A stretch of DNA of 64,000 nucleotides, taken from Aphrocallistes beatrix. Taxonomy: Eukaryota > Porifera > Hexactinellida > Sceptrulophora > Aphrocallistidae. The translations under genes and the position numbers were made by a program. The notes under the pieces were generated by a model, which saw only the letters and a list, made by a program, of their open reading frames with translations, was not told the origin of the DNA and did not search any database. The stretch is from the NCBI GenBank assembly GCA_963281255.1, contig OY725490.1:5208001-5272000 (forward strand). The letters are read 5' to 3'. Position 1 is the first letter of the stretch. Each line of letters opens with the position of its first letter. Below are positions 53,760 through 64,000 of the stretch, piece after piece.

Positions 53760-54825
53760 CATAGCCTACTCTAATAATGCCTCACAGTAAAATAACCAAG
53801 GATGCGGTAATAGCCGAATGGATTAATACACGATTAGCCTAAAGTCGTCAACCATGTAGGATAGGCATTAAGAATGTATTACCAGCATATATAAACATGG
53901 CATCAAATAACATATATCCGTTGTCAAAATTTCGATTTGTCATCATATCATTGCGCAACAGGTCATTTTAAACACGATTTTTGCAATTTTCTTAGCTGTT
54001 TTAACCCTATTTCTAAATGATATTAAGGTGTGATTTTTGTGTAGAACCAAGATTAGTACGAGTTGATTTGAAAAATTTGGAATTTTTCAATGGGATGTTG
54101 CTACATTCCTGCGTTGCTATGGTAAAGCATTTTGGTCAGTTTGGGCCATATCCTGCAAACTGTAAGAACTAGGTCTTCAAATTTGATTTTATTTGATAGG
54201 CAATTGGCTGCTTCCTATTAGTTAATAATACAATTTAAACTTCTAAATTCACAGACTATAGAGTTATGAGACAATTTAGTGTTTTGGTCACATTCTTAAA
54301 ACAACCCATAACTCAAAACTCGTTGAATTTAGAAGTTCAAGTTGTATTAACACCTAATAGGAAGTAGGCCATTGCCTATCAAACACGATCGAATTTGAAG
54401 ATCTAGCTGCTACAGTTTGCACGAAATGGCCCAAACTGACCAAAATGCTTTACCATAGCAACGCAGGAATGTAACAACATTCCATTGAAAAATTCTAAAT
54501 TTTTCAAATCAACTCGTACTAACCTTGGTTCTACACAGAAATCACACCTTAATACCGTTTAGAAATAGGGTTAAAACAGCTTAGAAAATGGCTAAAATTG
54601 TCCTTAGAATGACCTGTTCCGCAATGATATGATGACTAATCGAAATTTTTCCAACGGATATATGTACTTTGATATCATGTTTATATATGCTGGTAATACA
54701 TTCTTAATGCCTATTCTGCATGGTTAACGATTTCAGGCTAATCGTGTATTAATCCATTCGGCTATTACTTCATCCCTAGTCCATGATTTTCAGTCTACTG
54801 TGAGGCATTATTAGAGTAGGGTATG
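53760..54825. mobile_element. Snapback element, compact copy (empty site for 639-2707)
   Basis: The ends CATAGCCTACTCTAATAATG and inverse enclose ~530-bp arms meeting at a single TTAA (~54295). It is highly similar to 99-634 plus 2712-3238. No clear target duplication was found. Confidence 0.8.
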
Positions 54826-55298
54826 TATATACATTATTTAGAGTGTATTTATGTAATGATATTACTTTCAATTATAATCAGTAGGTGTGTGCTAAAAATA
54901 TGAAAATTTTAAAAACAGATATATTATCATGGGTGCCTAAAAATATGGTTACTTATGCCATATTTTAATAACCTGTTGAAACCAAACAAACTTTTCACCA
55001 TTCGACTTCAGGCTATAGTACTAGATAACCAATAGGTACATAATAAATTTGAATAGTCTTTCTGTCCTTTAAATGCCTACTTACTGTGAATGGCCCTAAT
55101 AAAACACTGAATTGTTCAGGCATAGCTTACTGTATATAAGGCCTGCCATCTACTTGGACAATCTGTACTTGGGATGCACTAGAGGACGATTATGATAATG
55201 AGCCACAACTTTTAATGATGATTTTATCACTAGCTTAATCAATGAGATTACATTATGTGAAGTTGTTTCCCCCATATTCTCTGTCACAAATATTTTAC
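54826..55298. other. Unannotated stretch
   Basis: No repeat terminus or domain was recognised. If 55532-55299 is an exon, this would be its downstream intron or 3' region on the minus strand. Confidence 0.4.
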
Positions 55299-55532
55299 CT
55301 AGCCTCCATAATCCTTCTCTGCAGCAGATTACTTTCCATTTTAAGATGCAAGAACTCAGAAGAGACATTTGACCGACGTTTCGATTCCCGTTCTCCATCC
55401 AAAGGATCCTGTTGAAGGAGATACATACAAAACCATAAGTGGGGATTGGAGCTAATTTCAGCTAAACCATATTGCCTTTCATGGTCTCCTCTTAATTGTT
55501 CGTCGATATCTAAAATAAACGGACTCTGTTCT
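55299..55532 (-). CDS. Candidate internal exon of an unrecognised gene
   Basis: Minus strand. A pyrimidine-rich tract ending TTTTTACTCCAG precedes the exon, and AG|GTAAAA follows it. The 234 bases are open and encode ~77 residues with a protein-like composition: EQSPFILDIDEQLRGDHERQ near the start, then EISSNPHLWFCMYLLQQDPL, and a basic/coiled-coil-like end (LHLKMESNLLQRRIMEAR). The family is not recognised. No neighbouring exon was identified, so it may belong to a host gene or to an unclassified transposon gene. Confidence 0.35.
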
Positions 55533-55722
55533 CTGGAGTAAAAAGAAGAAAAATGCTTAACAAAGGAGACTCCTAGCTTGAAATATGAGATTGAGAAAGA
55601 TAAGTACCTTGTCAGGAATTTGTAAGATCTAAAAGGTAAGTATATTTGCTTTCAATTAATACTAGCGAATTGTATATGTTCCATCTGACAATTGTATCCG
55701 AATTATTATATTCTGGCAAATC

Positions 55723-56766
55723 TTAAGGTTGGTGTTTCCTTCCAGAACTAACTTTAAAAGTTTTCATTATTTTCTCCTGAAATTTTTTGTGGAAACTATT
55801 CTCGATGAGTTATCTGCAAAAATACACTTTTCGGGACCCCAAGAAGTGAGATTTTTCCTTCAAATTTCGTTTATACAAAATTTAGAGGCAGATTTTCGTA
55901 AGGAAAAATATTTTAACTTTTTTCTAAAGTAGAATATAAAAAATCTGTCTCTATCATTTTGTTCTACGTGACGAGATCTTTCTAAAACAGTCGAGTTTTT
56001 AACTCTACGACCTTTGTAACTAGAGATTCCTCCTTTGTAAAATTGATTTTTTTAAGTGCAAAAAACAGGCTACAAAGCAATTTTCTTCGGAAAGGCTTGA
56101 TTTCAATTAGTTTTACGGTATTCTGATAATATATAACATCAAAACATCCTCAATCAACAACTTATAGTAGTACTTAACTTCAAAATATGACATATCAAAT
56201 ATTTTCACATCATGACACTTTCAAAAGTGTGACAGTTATCACTTGGGGCCCAAAAATGACCATGTCCGATAGTTTCCGCCGAAATCCCATACCTATAACT
56301 TGACTATGCCAGGTCGTTATTTTAATACTGAATTCGTACTCAGCACTAAATTTCCAGCAATTTGGTATATATATTGACCATATTTGGAAATATTTTTGGT
56401 TGCCTTTTCCTAGCAACGGTCAGGAATGTGAAAAAATTCCTGGCCGTTGCTAGGCACGGTCAAACAAAAATGTTTCCAAATATGGTCAATATATATATCA
56501 AATTGCTGGTAATCTCGTGCTGAGCATGAATTCAGCATTAAAAAGATGATCTGGCACTGTTAAAAGAAGTTATAGCTGTGGGACATTTCGCAATAAAATG
56601 TGTCGTTTTTAGAGCGACACCAGGTGATACAAGTGGCTCAAAGTGGCGAAATATTGGGGCTGGAGTTATAAAAATCGGGATTATTGTTTAGAGAAAAATG
56701 ATAAAAAAACAATTTGGGTACATTTTTAATAAAAAACAAGTTTCGCATGGGAAACACCAACCTTAA
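55723..56766. mobile_element. TTAA-type element, complete, 1044 bp
   Basis: Ends TTAAGGTTGGTGTTTCC and, inverted, TTAAGGTTGGTGTTTCC. The central palindrome around TAGCAACGGTCAGGA is like that of TTAA-1, so the two families are related. It is non-coding. Confidence 0.8.
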
Positions 56767-57206
56767 AAACATTTCGGAGGATGTCATAGACAGCGAACGG
56801 GTCCTATCCCCAAGGGGCTGATACCTTGAAAATAATTGTTTAAAATTTGTGGGAAAAATTCTGGGTTATATTTTCACATGCAGGTCGCTTGACCATAGCA
56901 ATATCAATATTGATAATTATATATGAATTTCAATGAAGCATTTATTTCAGCAAACACATGGGGGAGCTCCTCGACCTTCGGCGTCTATGATGTTTCCTCG
57001 TTTATCGTGAAATAGTCATTTTTATCTGCATATGTAGAAGGTGCGTCAAAAGCAACAAGGAATAATTTGTATTATTGAATATTGTTCTACGAGAGATATA
57101 ATCTGCAAAGTAAAAGTTAATTGTATCTCACAGCTTTCAATAAATAAGCGAAACATTTTAGTTCAGTTTAAATTCAGAAGATTATCGAGTAATAGTTTAC
57201 TATGAT
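56767..57206. other. Unannotated stretch
   Basis: No recognisable gene or repeat structure. Confidence 0.4.
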
Positions 57207-57448
57207 CATGGCCGGCGCTAAGTTGTATGGACAGTGGGTGTCCTAAGAGGGATTTGTCTGAAAGTGGGTGTCCATGTAGGGATGGATATACAGTTGTCCG
57301 CTTAATTTGGGAAGTCTGATTAATCGCGACAAAATTCGGGGTCCGATGTGTCCCAATTAGGCAGAGTCGACTATATACAGTACAATTAGATAAATGGACA
57401 GGTAGTGGGTGTCCAGACACCCAGAACACCTCAATGGCGCCGGCCCTG
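57207..57448. mobile_element. hAT-like MITE with nested pogo MITE
   Basis: Ends are CATGGCCGGCGC and, inverted, CAGGGCCGGCGC, followed inside by AGTGGGTGTCC repeats. At ~57289-57373 a small element with ends CAGTTGTCCGCTTAATT / TAGTCGACTCTGCCTAATT is nested. The 8-bp flanks are only weakly alike. Confidence 0.55.
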
Positions 57449-57591
57449 CTATTTTTGTAACCTAATGGAGTATAAAATATCCAAACAATATTCTTCACGA
57501 GTCACGAAAATTATATCTAAGGACTTTCTTCGGTATAAATGCATTTGTATCAATATAGCAAAGACCCAGGCGCAAAAATAGTTGCATCACA

Positions 57592-57742
57592 GTCAGGGTT
57601 GGGGTCAATTACAATTATAATTGTGTAATTAGTAATTAATTACAATTACACTGTACTTGAAGTGTAATTGAAATTGAAAATTTACTTGCCTTGAAATTGA
57701 TTCGTAATTGTAATTGAACAAATGTAATTGACCCCAACCGAC
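57592..57742. mobile_element. hAT-like MITE, 151 bp
   Basis: Ends are GTCAGGGTTGGGGTCAATTA and, inverted, GTCGGTTGGGGTCAATTACA. Flanks GCATCACA (57584-57591) and GCATCGCA (57743-57750) are an 8-bp duplication with one change. Confidence 0.7.
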
Positions 57743-57750
57743 GCATCGCA

Positions 57751-58258
57751 CCCTATTGTTATCCGACGTTTGAAATTATTAACCATTTAATTCAATTTTG
57801 TAGATATTATTACTTGTTGACCTCTTTTCTTGGAACATCATTTTGGACTTTTCGTGTGATGTCTGTTTCAAGCTATCAAATCTCATATTTTGAAATATTG
57901 AAACGGACGTATTCATATTTTACTATCCACACCATGTGTGTACAGAGCGAACGAGTAGGGGAAAGAAAGAAAGAAAGCAGAAAAGTATTATGAAGACCTT
58001 TTTTATTTCTATTTTAACCTTTCTATTATGTAATATGATACATGTTGTTCTTAGTCATTCATTAAATATGTTCAAAATATAATATTAACTCTATTAGAGT
58101 AGGGAATAATGGCAAACAGACTATGGCTTAGTTATTTAATGGCCTAATTGGTTAATATACATATTCTTAGAATTTTAATTTCCCGTCCGCTACCGTATCC
58201 CTGGTACATTAGATGGTAGGCCTTATATAGAATAGGCTATGGCTGAGGTTATTTACAT
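57751..58258. other. Unannotated stretch
   Basis: A (GAAA)n tract lies at ~57959-57976. Bases ~58090-58250 contain TATTAGAGTAGG and GAATAGGCTATGG, suggesting a decayed relative of the snapback family at 99-3238. No gene is seen. Confidence 0.45.
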
Positions 58259-58650
58259 TTAAGATTGGCCGTTCCTATAATAGCTAACTTTTGACTTTTT
58301 CAACCGATTCATTTAATTTTTTCAGTGCGGATTTGAATCGTAGAGTTATCTGCAAAACTGCATTAATAATCGGAATAATTCAACAGATTGGTCAATTTAC
58401 AAGGAAGAAATCGGACACAATATGCTTACAACCCTTTAGAAACTAGTTAAATTCTTTCATAAATCGATGATCTATCTAATGAACAAACATATCTTTGAAA
58501 TATTGAAAATTGTTGAAATTTCACACCAAAACACCCGAGGAATTTTAGTTTTAGTAATTTTGACACTATTTTTTTCATAGTTCTCTTTTAATTTGTAGTA
58601 TCAAAAATCTGTCTGTTCATTTTGTTCTCCTCTTCGAGATCTATCAAAAA

Positions 58651-59061
58651 CAGGGTTGGCAGGTTTTGTCCACTTGGACAAAACCTAGTGGTTTTAACCA
58701 GGTTAAAACCATCCTGTCCAAAACCTCTTGGGTGGACAAAACTGGACAAAACCTCAAAATTTAATTCATATTCCTCATTAACGGTTTTGTCCAAGTTTTG
58801 TCCAGGTTTTGTCCAAGTGTTGTTCGTGTTTTCCATGATAAATCGAATACAAAATATAGTTATGGTAATAAACAGGCGTTAGCAAGAAAATCCATTCATT
58901 GTCCTCGCTCTCTTTCCATCCTAAACTGTTTCGTACCCACTGCAATGATTTACAGTTTCTATTAGGTTTTGTCCAGTTTTGTCCGGTTTTAACCGGTTAA
59001 AACCAGGTTTTGTCCACTGCCCTGTCCAAAACCTGTTTTGGACGGACAAAATCCAACCCTG
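58651..59061. mobile_element. hAT-like MITE, 411 bp
   Basis: Ends are CAGGGTTGGCAGGTTTTGTC and, inverted, CAGGGTTGGATTTTGTCCGT. The interior is made of GTTTTGTCCA-type units in both directions. It is flanked by an exact 8-bp duplication ATCAAAAA (58643-58650, 59062-59069); the empty site is visible at ~45645. Confidence 0.85.
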
Positions 59062-59451
59062 ATCAAAAACCGTTGATTTTTTGTCCCTATATTGAATTTA
59101 CAAAAAGTTATCACCTTTATAATTGCTAATAAAAAGAGTCAAGAGATAGGATATAGAGAATATTTATGTGTCCTTCAATTTCCATTAGTTTTAACTGCTT
59201 TAGAATATTAAATTACATATAAATATCCTTATTCGACAAGTTATAGGAGTACTTGACTTCAAAATATGGTATATCAAAAATTTTCACCATCAAAAGTGTG
59301 AAAAACTGGTCATTGATGACTGGCCACCCAAAAACAACTACATTCTATAGTATCCGCCGGAATCCCAGATCAATAACTTCTTCGAACCATTTCAGATCAT
59401 CATTTGAATTCAGAATTCGTGTCCCGCATTGAATTTTCAGCAATTTGATAT

Positions 59452-59835
59452 ATACAAGCGCGCTTCGCTTGCTTGCGCTGCGCGGCTGGCGGACACTTTG
59501 TCTCCGCCGGAGGTGCCCTTTGGCGCTTGTGGTCACCATTGATTAATTATTTGGGGATAACATTTCTAAATACGTCTGTCCTACTTGTTATAACCGGTAT
59601 CGCACGAAAAATGACCAAAATTATCAATTGTTAAAATTTTGATGAGTAATGATGACGTCATAAAAATGTGATGAGTCATCATTTTTTATAATAGTTGCAT
59701 CATATGTGAGGTATGTTAGTATGTTAGTAGTCTTCTATATCCTATAATGGCTGAGTTATGCTCGAATAACTGTATTGCTTAACTTTTAAAAATGTGACAA
59801 TGATGTCATAATTCCATGATGAGTCGACATTTTCG
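59452..59835 (+). repeat. CRE/AP-1 hairpin-head repeat, truncated tail
   Basis: Head CAAGCGCGCTTCGCTTGC at 59456, TGACGTCA at ~59654, TGAGTCA at ~59672. The tail is missing beyond GAGTCGACATTTTCG. Confidence 0.75.
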
Positions 59836-59903
59836 TTTTTTTACATTCCTGGTCGTTGTTAAGAACCCGCAGCCAAAAGATTTCTCCAAATGTGTCCAAT
59901 ATA

Positions 59904-60414
59904 CAGTCGACTCTCGTTAATACGAACACGGATAAGGAGTACAATCGGATAAGAAGTACAAGTTTTGATTCCCCAACCTAATCTATGGCAAAATATATAC
60001 AAACGAACTCCGGTTAACACGAACACGGATAAGACGAAATATCGGATAATAAGTACGATTTGTGGGTCCCCTTCAGTGCGTTTTCAATACTAAATACATC
60101 GGTTAATACGAACACGGATAATACGAACAGGTGTGTGCCTACGAGCACTTTGAATATGGTACGTAGTATGTACTACGTAGATAGATACTAGACAGATATT
60201 TCTCAATGAAAATACAGTCGAATCTCGTTAATACAACATGGATAATGAGTTCTCTATTGACAAGTACAATTTCATACTCTCACGTAGTTATCACTATGTA
60301 TATTAAGTATTTTGGACAAATGTGGCTATGTACGTATTTCGGTTAATACGTACTCCGGATAAGGAGTACAAATCTCCACGGTCCCTTGGTGTACGTGTTA
60401 ACGAGAGTCGACTG
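59904..60414. mobile_element. Tigger deletion derivative, 511 bp
   Basis: Same ends as the full-length Tigger (36651-39630), with TA flanks. The two outer parts are joined at ~60131, where the 15-bp repeat (only two units here) meets sequence matching ~36930. The whole transposase gene is lost. Confidence 0.9.
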
Positions 60415-60780
60415 TATATATAAAATTGCTGGAAATTTAATGCTGAGAACGAAATTAGCATTAAAATGATTATCTGCCATGGTTCAAAGAAGTTATGGAT
60501 ATGAGACATTTCGCTTCAAAATGTGTCCTTTTTTGCGCCACCTGGTGGAACAAGTGGCTCTAAGTTGCGAAATATTAGCATTGAAATTCTAAAAATCGAA
60601 ATAAATGTTTAGAACCCCTTTAGGGATCTGAAAATGTTTAAAAAGGACTTTTGGCAAATTTTTGATGAAAAACAAAATGCCCATAGGAAAGGCCAACCTT
60701 AAGTTCAAATACAGACATCTTAGCATTTGAATACTTTCGATTTAAATTCAAGGATATATTTACACTCAATAGCATTCTAA

Positions 60781-61205
60781 ATGGCAAAGAAATTCGATTT
60801 TACTGAAATTGATGAAGAACCGAAATCTACTTCCTCTGTTACTGATCAAATACAAATTGAATATATTCATTGTTGCTTAACAAAATTTCCTGATCTTACA
60901 AATTGTTTTAATGTACGCACTCTATTGCTAAGGAGAAATAAGATTTCATCCTTTTCATCTATTTCTCATCTTCCCTCCCTTAGGGAATTAGACCTTTATG
61001 ATAATATCATTGCAAACATGGATTCTTTTTATTCAATCCCGAACCTTGTCCACCTTGATTTGTCTTTCAATCAAATCCGAAGTATTCAAAATTTAGATGC
61101 TCTCAGAAATCTTCAAACTTTATACCTTATTCATAACAAAATTAGTGTCGTTCAAGGTTTAGAATATCTAAAAAACCTGACTATTCTTGAACTGGGAGAC
61201 AATAG
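60781..61205 (+). CDS. PPP1R7: First coding exon of a PPP1R7/sds22-like leucine-rich repeat protein
   Basis: It starts MAKKFDFTEIDEEPKSTSSV at 60781. From residue ~30 it is a chain of 22-residue sds22-type leucine-rich repeats: VRTLLLRRNKISSFSSI, LRELDLYDNII, LVHLDLSFNQIRSI, LQTLYLIHNKISVVQGLEYL, LTILELGDN. The coding part stops at AG|GTACGG (61205/61206), a good splice donor in the middle of the Arg codon; reading on gives a stop at ~61255. PPP1R7 is a nuclear/cytosolic regulator of protein phosphatase 1. The remaining exons were not found in the 2.8 kb that follow. Another sds22-type LRR protein is the alternative. Confidence 0.7.
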
Positions 61206-62214
61206 GTACGGAAGATATGTATATTTTTATTACATCATAGATGGTGATCCTGGGTAGGAGTGAGGAATGTAATCGCCTCCAAAATATTTACTGGATAGGT
61301 GACGATATATTTTTTCTCCCCCAATATTAAGGTATTCATCCTTTGGGTTAGAGAAGTCAAGTATATATTAAAAGTGCAAAGTAAATGTGCAAATAATTTG
61401 TATGTTCAATTTTGAATATGTTCATTGGAAGTTCCAATTAATATATTTTGATATTACTCATTAATTTCCACATCAATGGAGCTACAGTGGGCTTCGCCAA
61501 ATAGCAACTCCCTTTTCGCAATTTCTCATTTGCAACAATTTGCATCTTCGTGTATTAGAAACCGTTTTGTGAACAAAACCCTTATAAGCGATTTCGGCTG
61601 TAGATTCTATTTCATGAGGAACTGTATCGAGAATAAATTAATGTAGAGGCACCGAAATTTAGGAATTTTTAAAAAAATCCACATTTGCGCAGAAATGTGT
61701 TAGAAATGAATGACTTGATCCAAACATATCAAAAAATCCCCAGAAGTCATTTTATTACTTAGTTAACATTCTCCGTAAAAAATCCCCTCCTAGACATTTT
61801 AATTTTTTTTGCATAAAGTTATTAATTTCAAACTAAGTTTACCAATTATTGAATAAAAATGAATTATTCAATTTTAGATCTGTAGTATTCCTATATTTTC
61901 TTTCAAGACTGGTTAACATTAGTAGTGTAGATCATATTCAGTTTTCGGTGTGACTGCTATATAGAATTAAGATCCCAGGATATATTTATTAGTAAGTTGT
62001 GCAGTTCTAAAATTAATGCTGGTTTCCCACGCTCTGGCCGGCCTTATTTGCCCCCTGACAACAATTTAAATTTTAATTACTATTTTTTGTCATGATATGT
62101 AGATTTGTACCTAACCCTTAGATTTTTAAAATAAGCAAAATCATCATCATTACGATGCGCACTTCGTGATCAATTTATTTTCATTATAATTATATGAAAA
62201 CTATTCGACATATA
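61206..62214. other. Presumed intron of the LRR gene
   Basis: AT-rich, no exon-like frame recognised. Confidence 0.45.
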
Positions 62215-62664
62215 CACTGCCTGGACAGAAGTATTCGTACACCCCATAATTCCCCATACAAATAGTTATAATACTGATTTATTTAGCGAGTCAAGGTATT
62301 TAATTGGTAAGAGATCACTTAATTTGACTTCAAATTCCCCACTTTATAAGTTTTCAACTTAATTACTCTTCTTCAAGATTAAGTATTTTCAGCATTTGCT
62401 ATGCCACATATCGCGAGTGATCACCATTGTATATGATGGCATTGGTGGTATGAGGTGGCACAGTTTGAAAAAATTTAACCTTGTGAGAGTGTAAACAAGT
62501 TGAAAGATTATAAAGTGAGTAATTCGAATATGGAGAATTCGAAATTGAAGTTAAATTAAGCGTATCTCTTACCAATTAAATACCTTGACTCGCTAAATAA
62601 ATCAGTATTATAACTATTTGTATTGGGAATTGTGGGGTGTACGAATACTTTTGTTCAGGCAGTG
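62215..62664. mobile_element. Tc1-related MITE, 450 bp
   Basis: Long inverted ends (CACTGCCTGGACAGAAGTAT and, inverted, CACTGCCTGAACAAAAGTAT) extend over ~110 bp, with TA flanks. Confidence 0.85.
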
Positions 62665-62722
62665 TAGATCCATACCAAAACAAAAGGTGGACTGTGTTTC
62701 TGTATTATTTTGCTGACATCTA

Positions 62723-63197
62723 CAATACCGGTACAAAAGTATTCCTCCACCCTAGAATTTACCTTACAAATGGTTATAATACTAAAATATTCAGCAAGTC
62801 AAAGGCATTTAATTTGTGAGAGATCCGCTTAATTTAGCTTCAAATTTGAATTCTCCACATTTGAATTGCTCACATAATAATCTTTCCACTCGACTACTCT
62901 CCCACGAGATAATCTTTTTCAAACTGTGCCCCTCGCATCACCAAAGCCATAGTATACAATGGTGATAACTCGTGTGATGTTCCATATTGTAGCAAATGCC
63001 GATAATACTTGATCTTGAAAGAGAGCTATTTAGTTGAATGTTTGTGAAGTGTGTAATAGAATATAAAAGAAACGAATTTTAAGCCAGATTTACCGTATCT
63101 GTTCTGACTAAATGTTATCGAGTTCACAAATGGACTAGTATTATAACATTTTGGCTGGAAAATATTGGGGTGTACGAGTACTTTTGTCCAGTGAGTG
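62723..63197. mobile_element. Tc1-related MITE, divergent
   Basis: Ends are CAATACCGGTACAAAAGTAT and, inverted, CACTCACTGGACAAAAGTAC, TA flanks. Inner parts resemble the 62215 element. Confidence 0.7.
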
Positions 63198-64000
63198 TAT
63201 TTGAGGGCACCTGAAGACAACGCATAAAATTTTTTTGCCGTTTTTTATACTGGAATGGTGTCTTTCTTAAAGAATGGTAAAATTATGTGTGACAAAGTGT
63301 TGAGAGTGGATGTCTCTGTAATACTATTTCAACAGTTCATCATGATAACTTCATGATGAGTCGGCAAAAATTAAAAATACCGCGTCATCGTTTCCTAATA
63401 GGATTTTTATCCAGCGAATGAAAGAGAAATAAATGAACATATGATCGATGAAATGTTTAATATCTATGACTCTAAATATTATGCTATTTTTACTATGATG
63501 GCGTTCTGATGAGTCAACAAAAAATCGAAAGTGTGGTACTATGACTCAATTGCACTGCCTGATCAAAAGTTTGGGACAACATATCGCTCTTTATCATAAA
63601 TAATACTAAAATGAGTCTCTACACTTAATTCATTATAACCACGGTAGCTAATGAAATCAGATTTCAAATTCGAAATCTACAAAATCGAATTACTCAGTTT
63701 AGAAGTTTTCTATATATCAATTATGCCTAAAAAGTAATTAATATCGCTTGTGCCACTTTGATCCACTTGTTCCAAAATATATTCATATTCATGTACTTGG
63801 GAACCGCACTAACGTCTCGTAAGTGAGTTTTTTAAATGTAATACTTTGAGTATATTCCATGCTTTCTTTTTAGATATCCCTCCTAATATATGCAAGTATG
63901 AACTGAATAATATTGATCTAAAGCATCTATTACAGTGATGTTGATTGAGGAAATAAGCAAAGCGAAATGTATATAGTAACTGCCAAATAACAAACATTCG
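63198..64000. other. Unannotated stretch to the window end
   Basis: At ~63553 CACTGCCTGATCAAAAGTTT looks like one end of another Tc1-type MITE; its partner was not found with confidence. No exon was recognised. Confidence 0.4.

Larger units (their letters stand above)
58259..60702. mobile_element. TTAA-1 element with three guests, 2444 bp
   Basis: Ends TTAAGATTGGCCGTTCC and GGAAAGGCCAACCTTAA. The guests at 58651-59061, 59452-~59835 and 59904-60414 account for the extra length. Its right end lies 78 bp upstream of the PPP1R7-like start codon. Confidence 0.85.

Overview
The window is AT-rich, intron-bearing eukaryotic DNA made mostly of nested transposable elements. The mix (Tc1/mariner, pogo/Tigger, P/THAP9-like, Ginger-type integrase, PIF/Harbinger-like, hAT-like and TTAA-target elements, one Ty3/Gypsy LTR element) and a PPP1R7/sds22-like host exon point to an invertebrate animal. 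The species cannot be decided from the sequence. No rRNA, CRISPR array or convincing tRNA was seen; tRNAs were not searched systematically. Layout: 1-3250 is a snapback element hosting a TTAA-target element with a broken zinc-finger/PHD gene. 5195-12643 is a degraded Ginger-type transposon (minus-strand integrase gene ending in an OTU domain), holding a 1.56 kb guest element (5757-7319) whose single plus-strand ORF resembles the zinc-binding N-terminal part of RAG1. 12876-14951 is a Harbinger-like element. 15639-16989 is a nearly intact Tc1 element. 18.5-20.9 kb holds two converging copies of an integrase pseudogene. 22454-23720 is a dead mariner. 24.9-32.6 kb is nested short elements, including two with iterated termini. 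33.1-36.3 kb is a P-element-like transposase split by a TTAA element. 36393-46683 is a TTAA element hosting an intact-looking Tigger (514-aa transposase), an intact-looking Gypsy element (1428-aa Gag-Pol, identical 155-bp LTRs) and another TTAA element. 46684-56766 holds a 5 kb palindrome of two inverted TTAA elements and further snapbacks. 58259-60702 is a TTAA element with three guests, ending 78 bp before the PPP1R7-like start codon at 60781. Two TTAA families recur: TTAA-1 (ends TTAAGGTTGGCC) and TTAA-2 (ends TTAAGGATACCGCCC). A further dispersed repeat with a GC-rich hairpin head carries CRE and AP-1 consensus sites in most copies. Live-looking coding capacity is limited to the Gypsy polyprotein, the Tigger transposase, the RAG1-N-like ORF, the PPP1R7-like exon, and one unrecognised candidate exon at 55299-55532. 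The observations most worth following are the Gypsy primer-binding site, which is complementary to its own LTR (self-priming layout), and the RAG1-N-like element inside the Ginger element.
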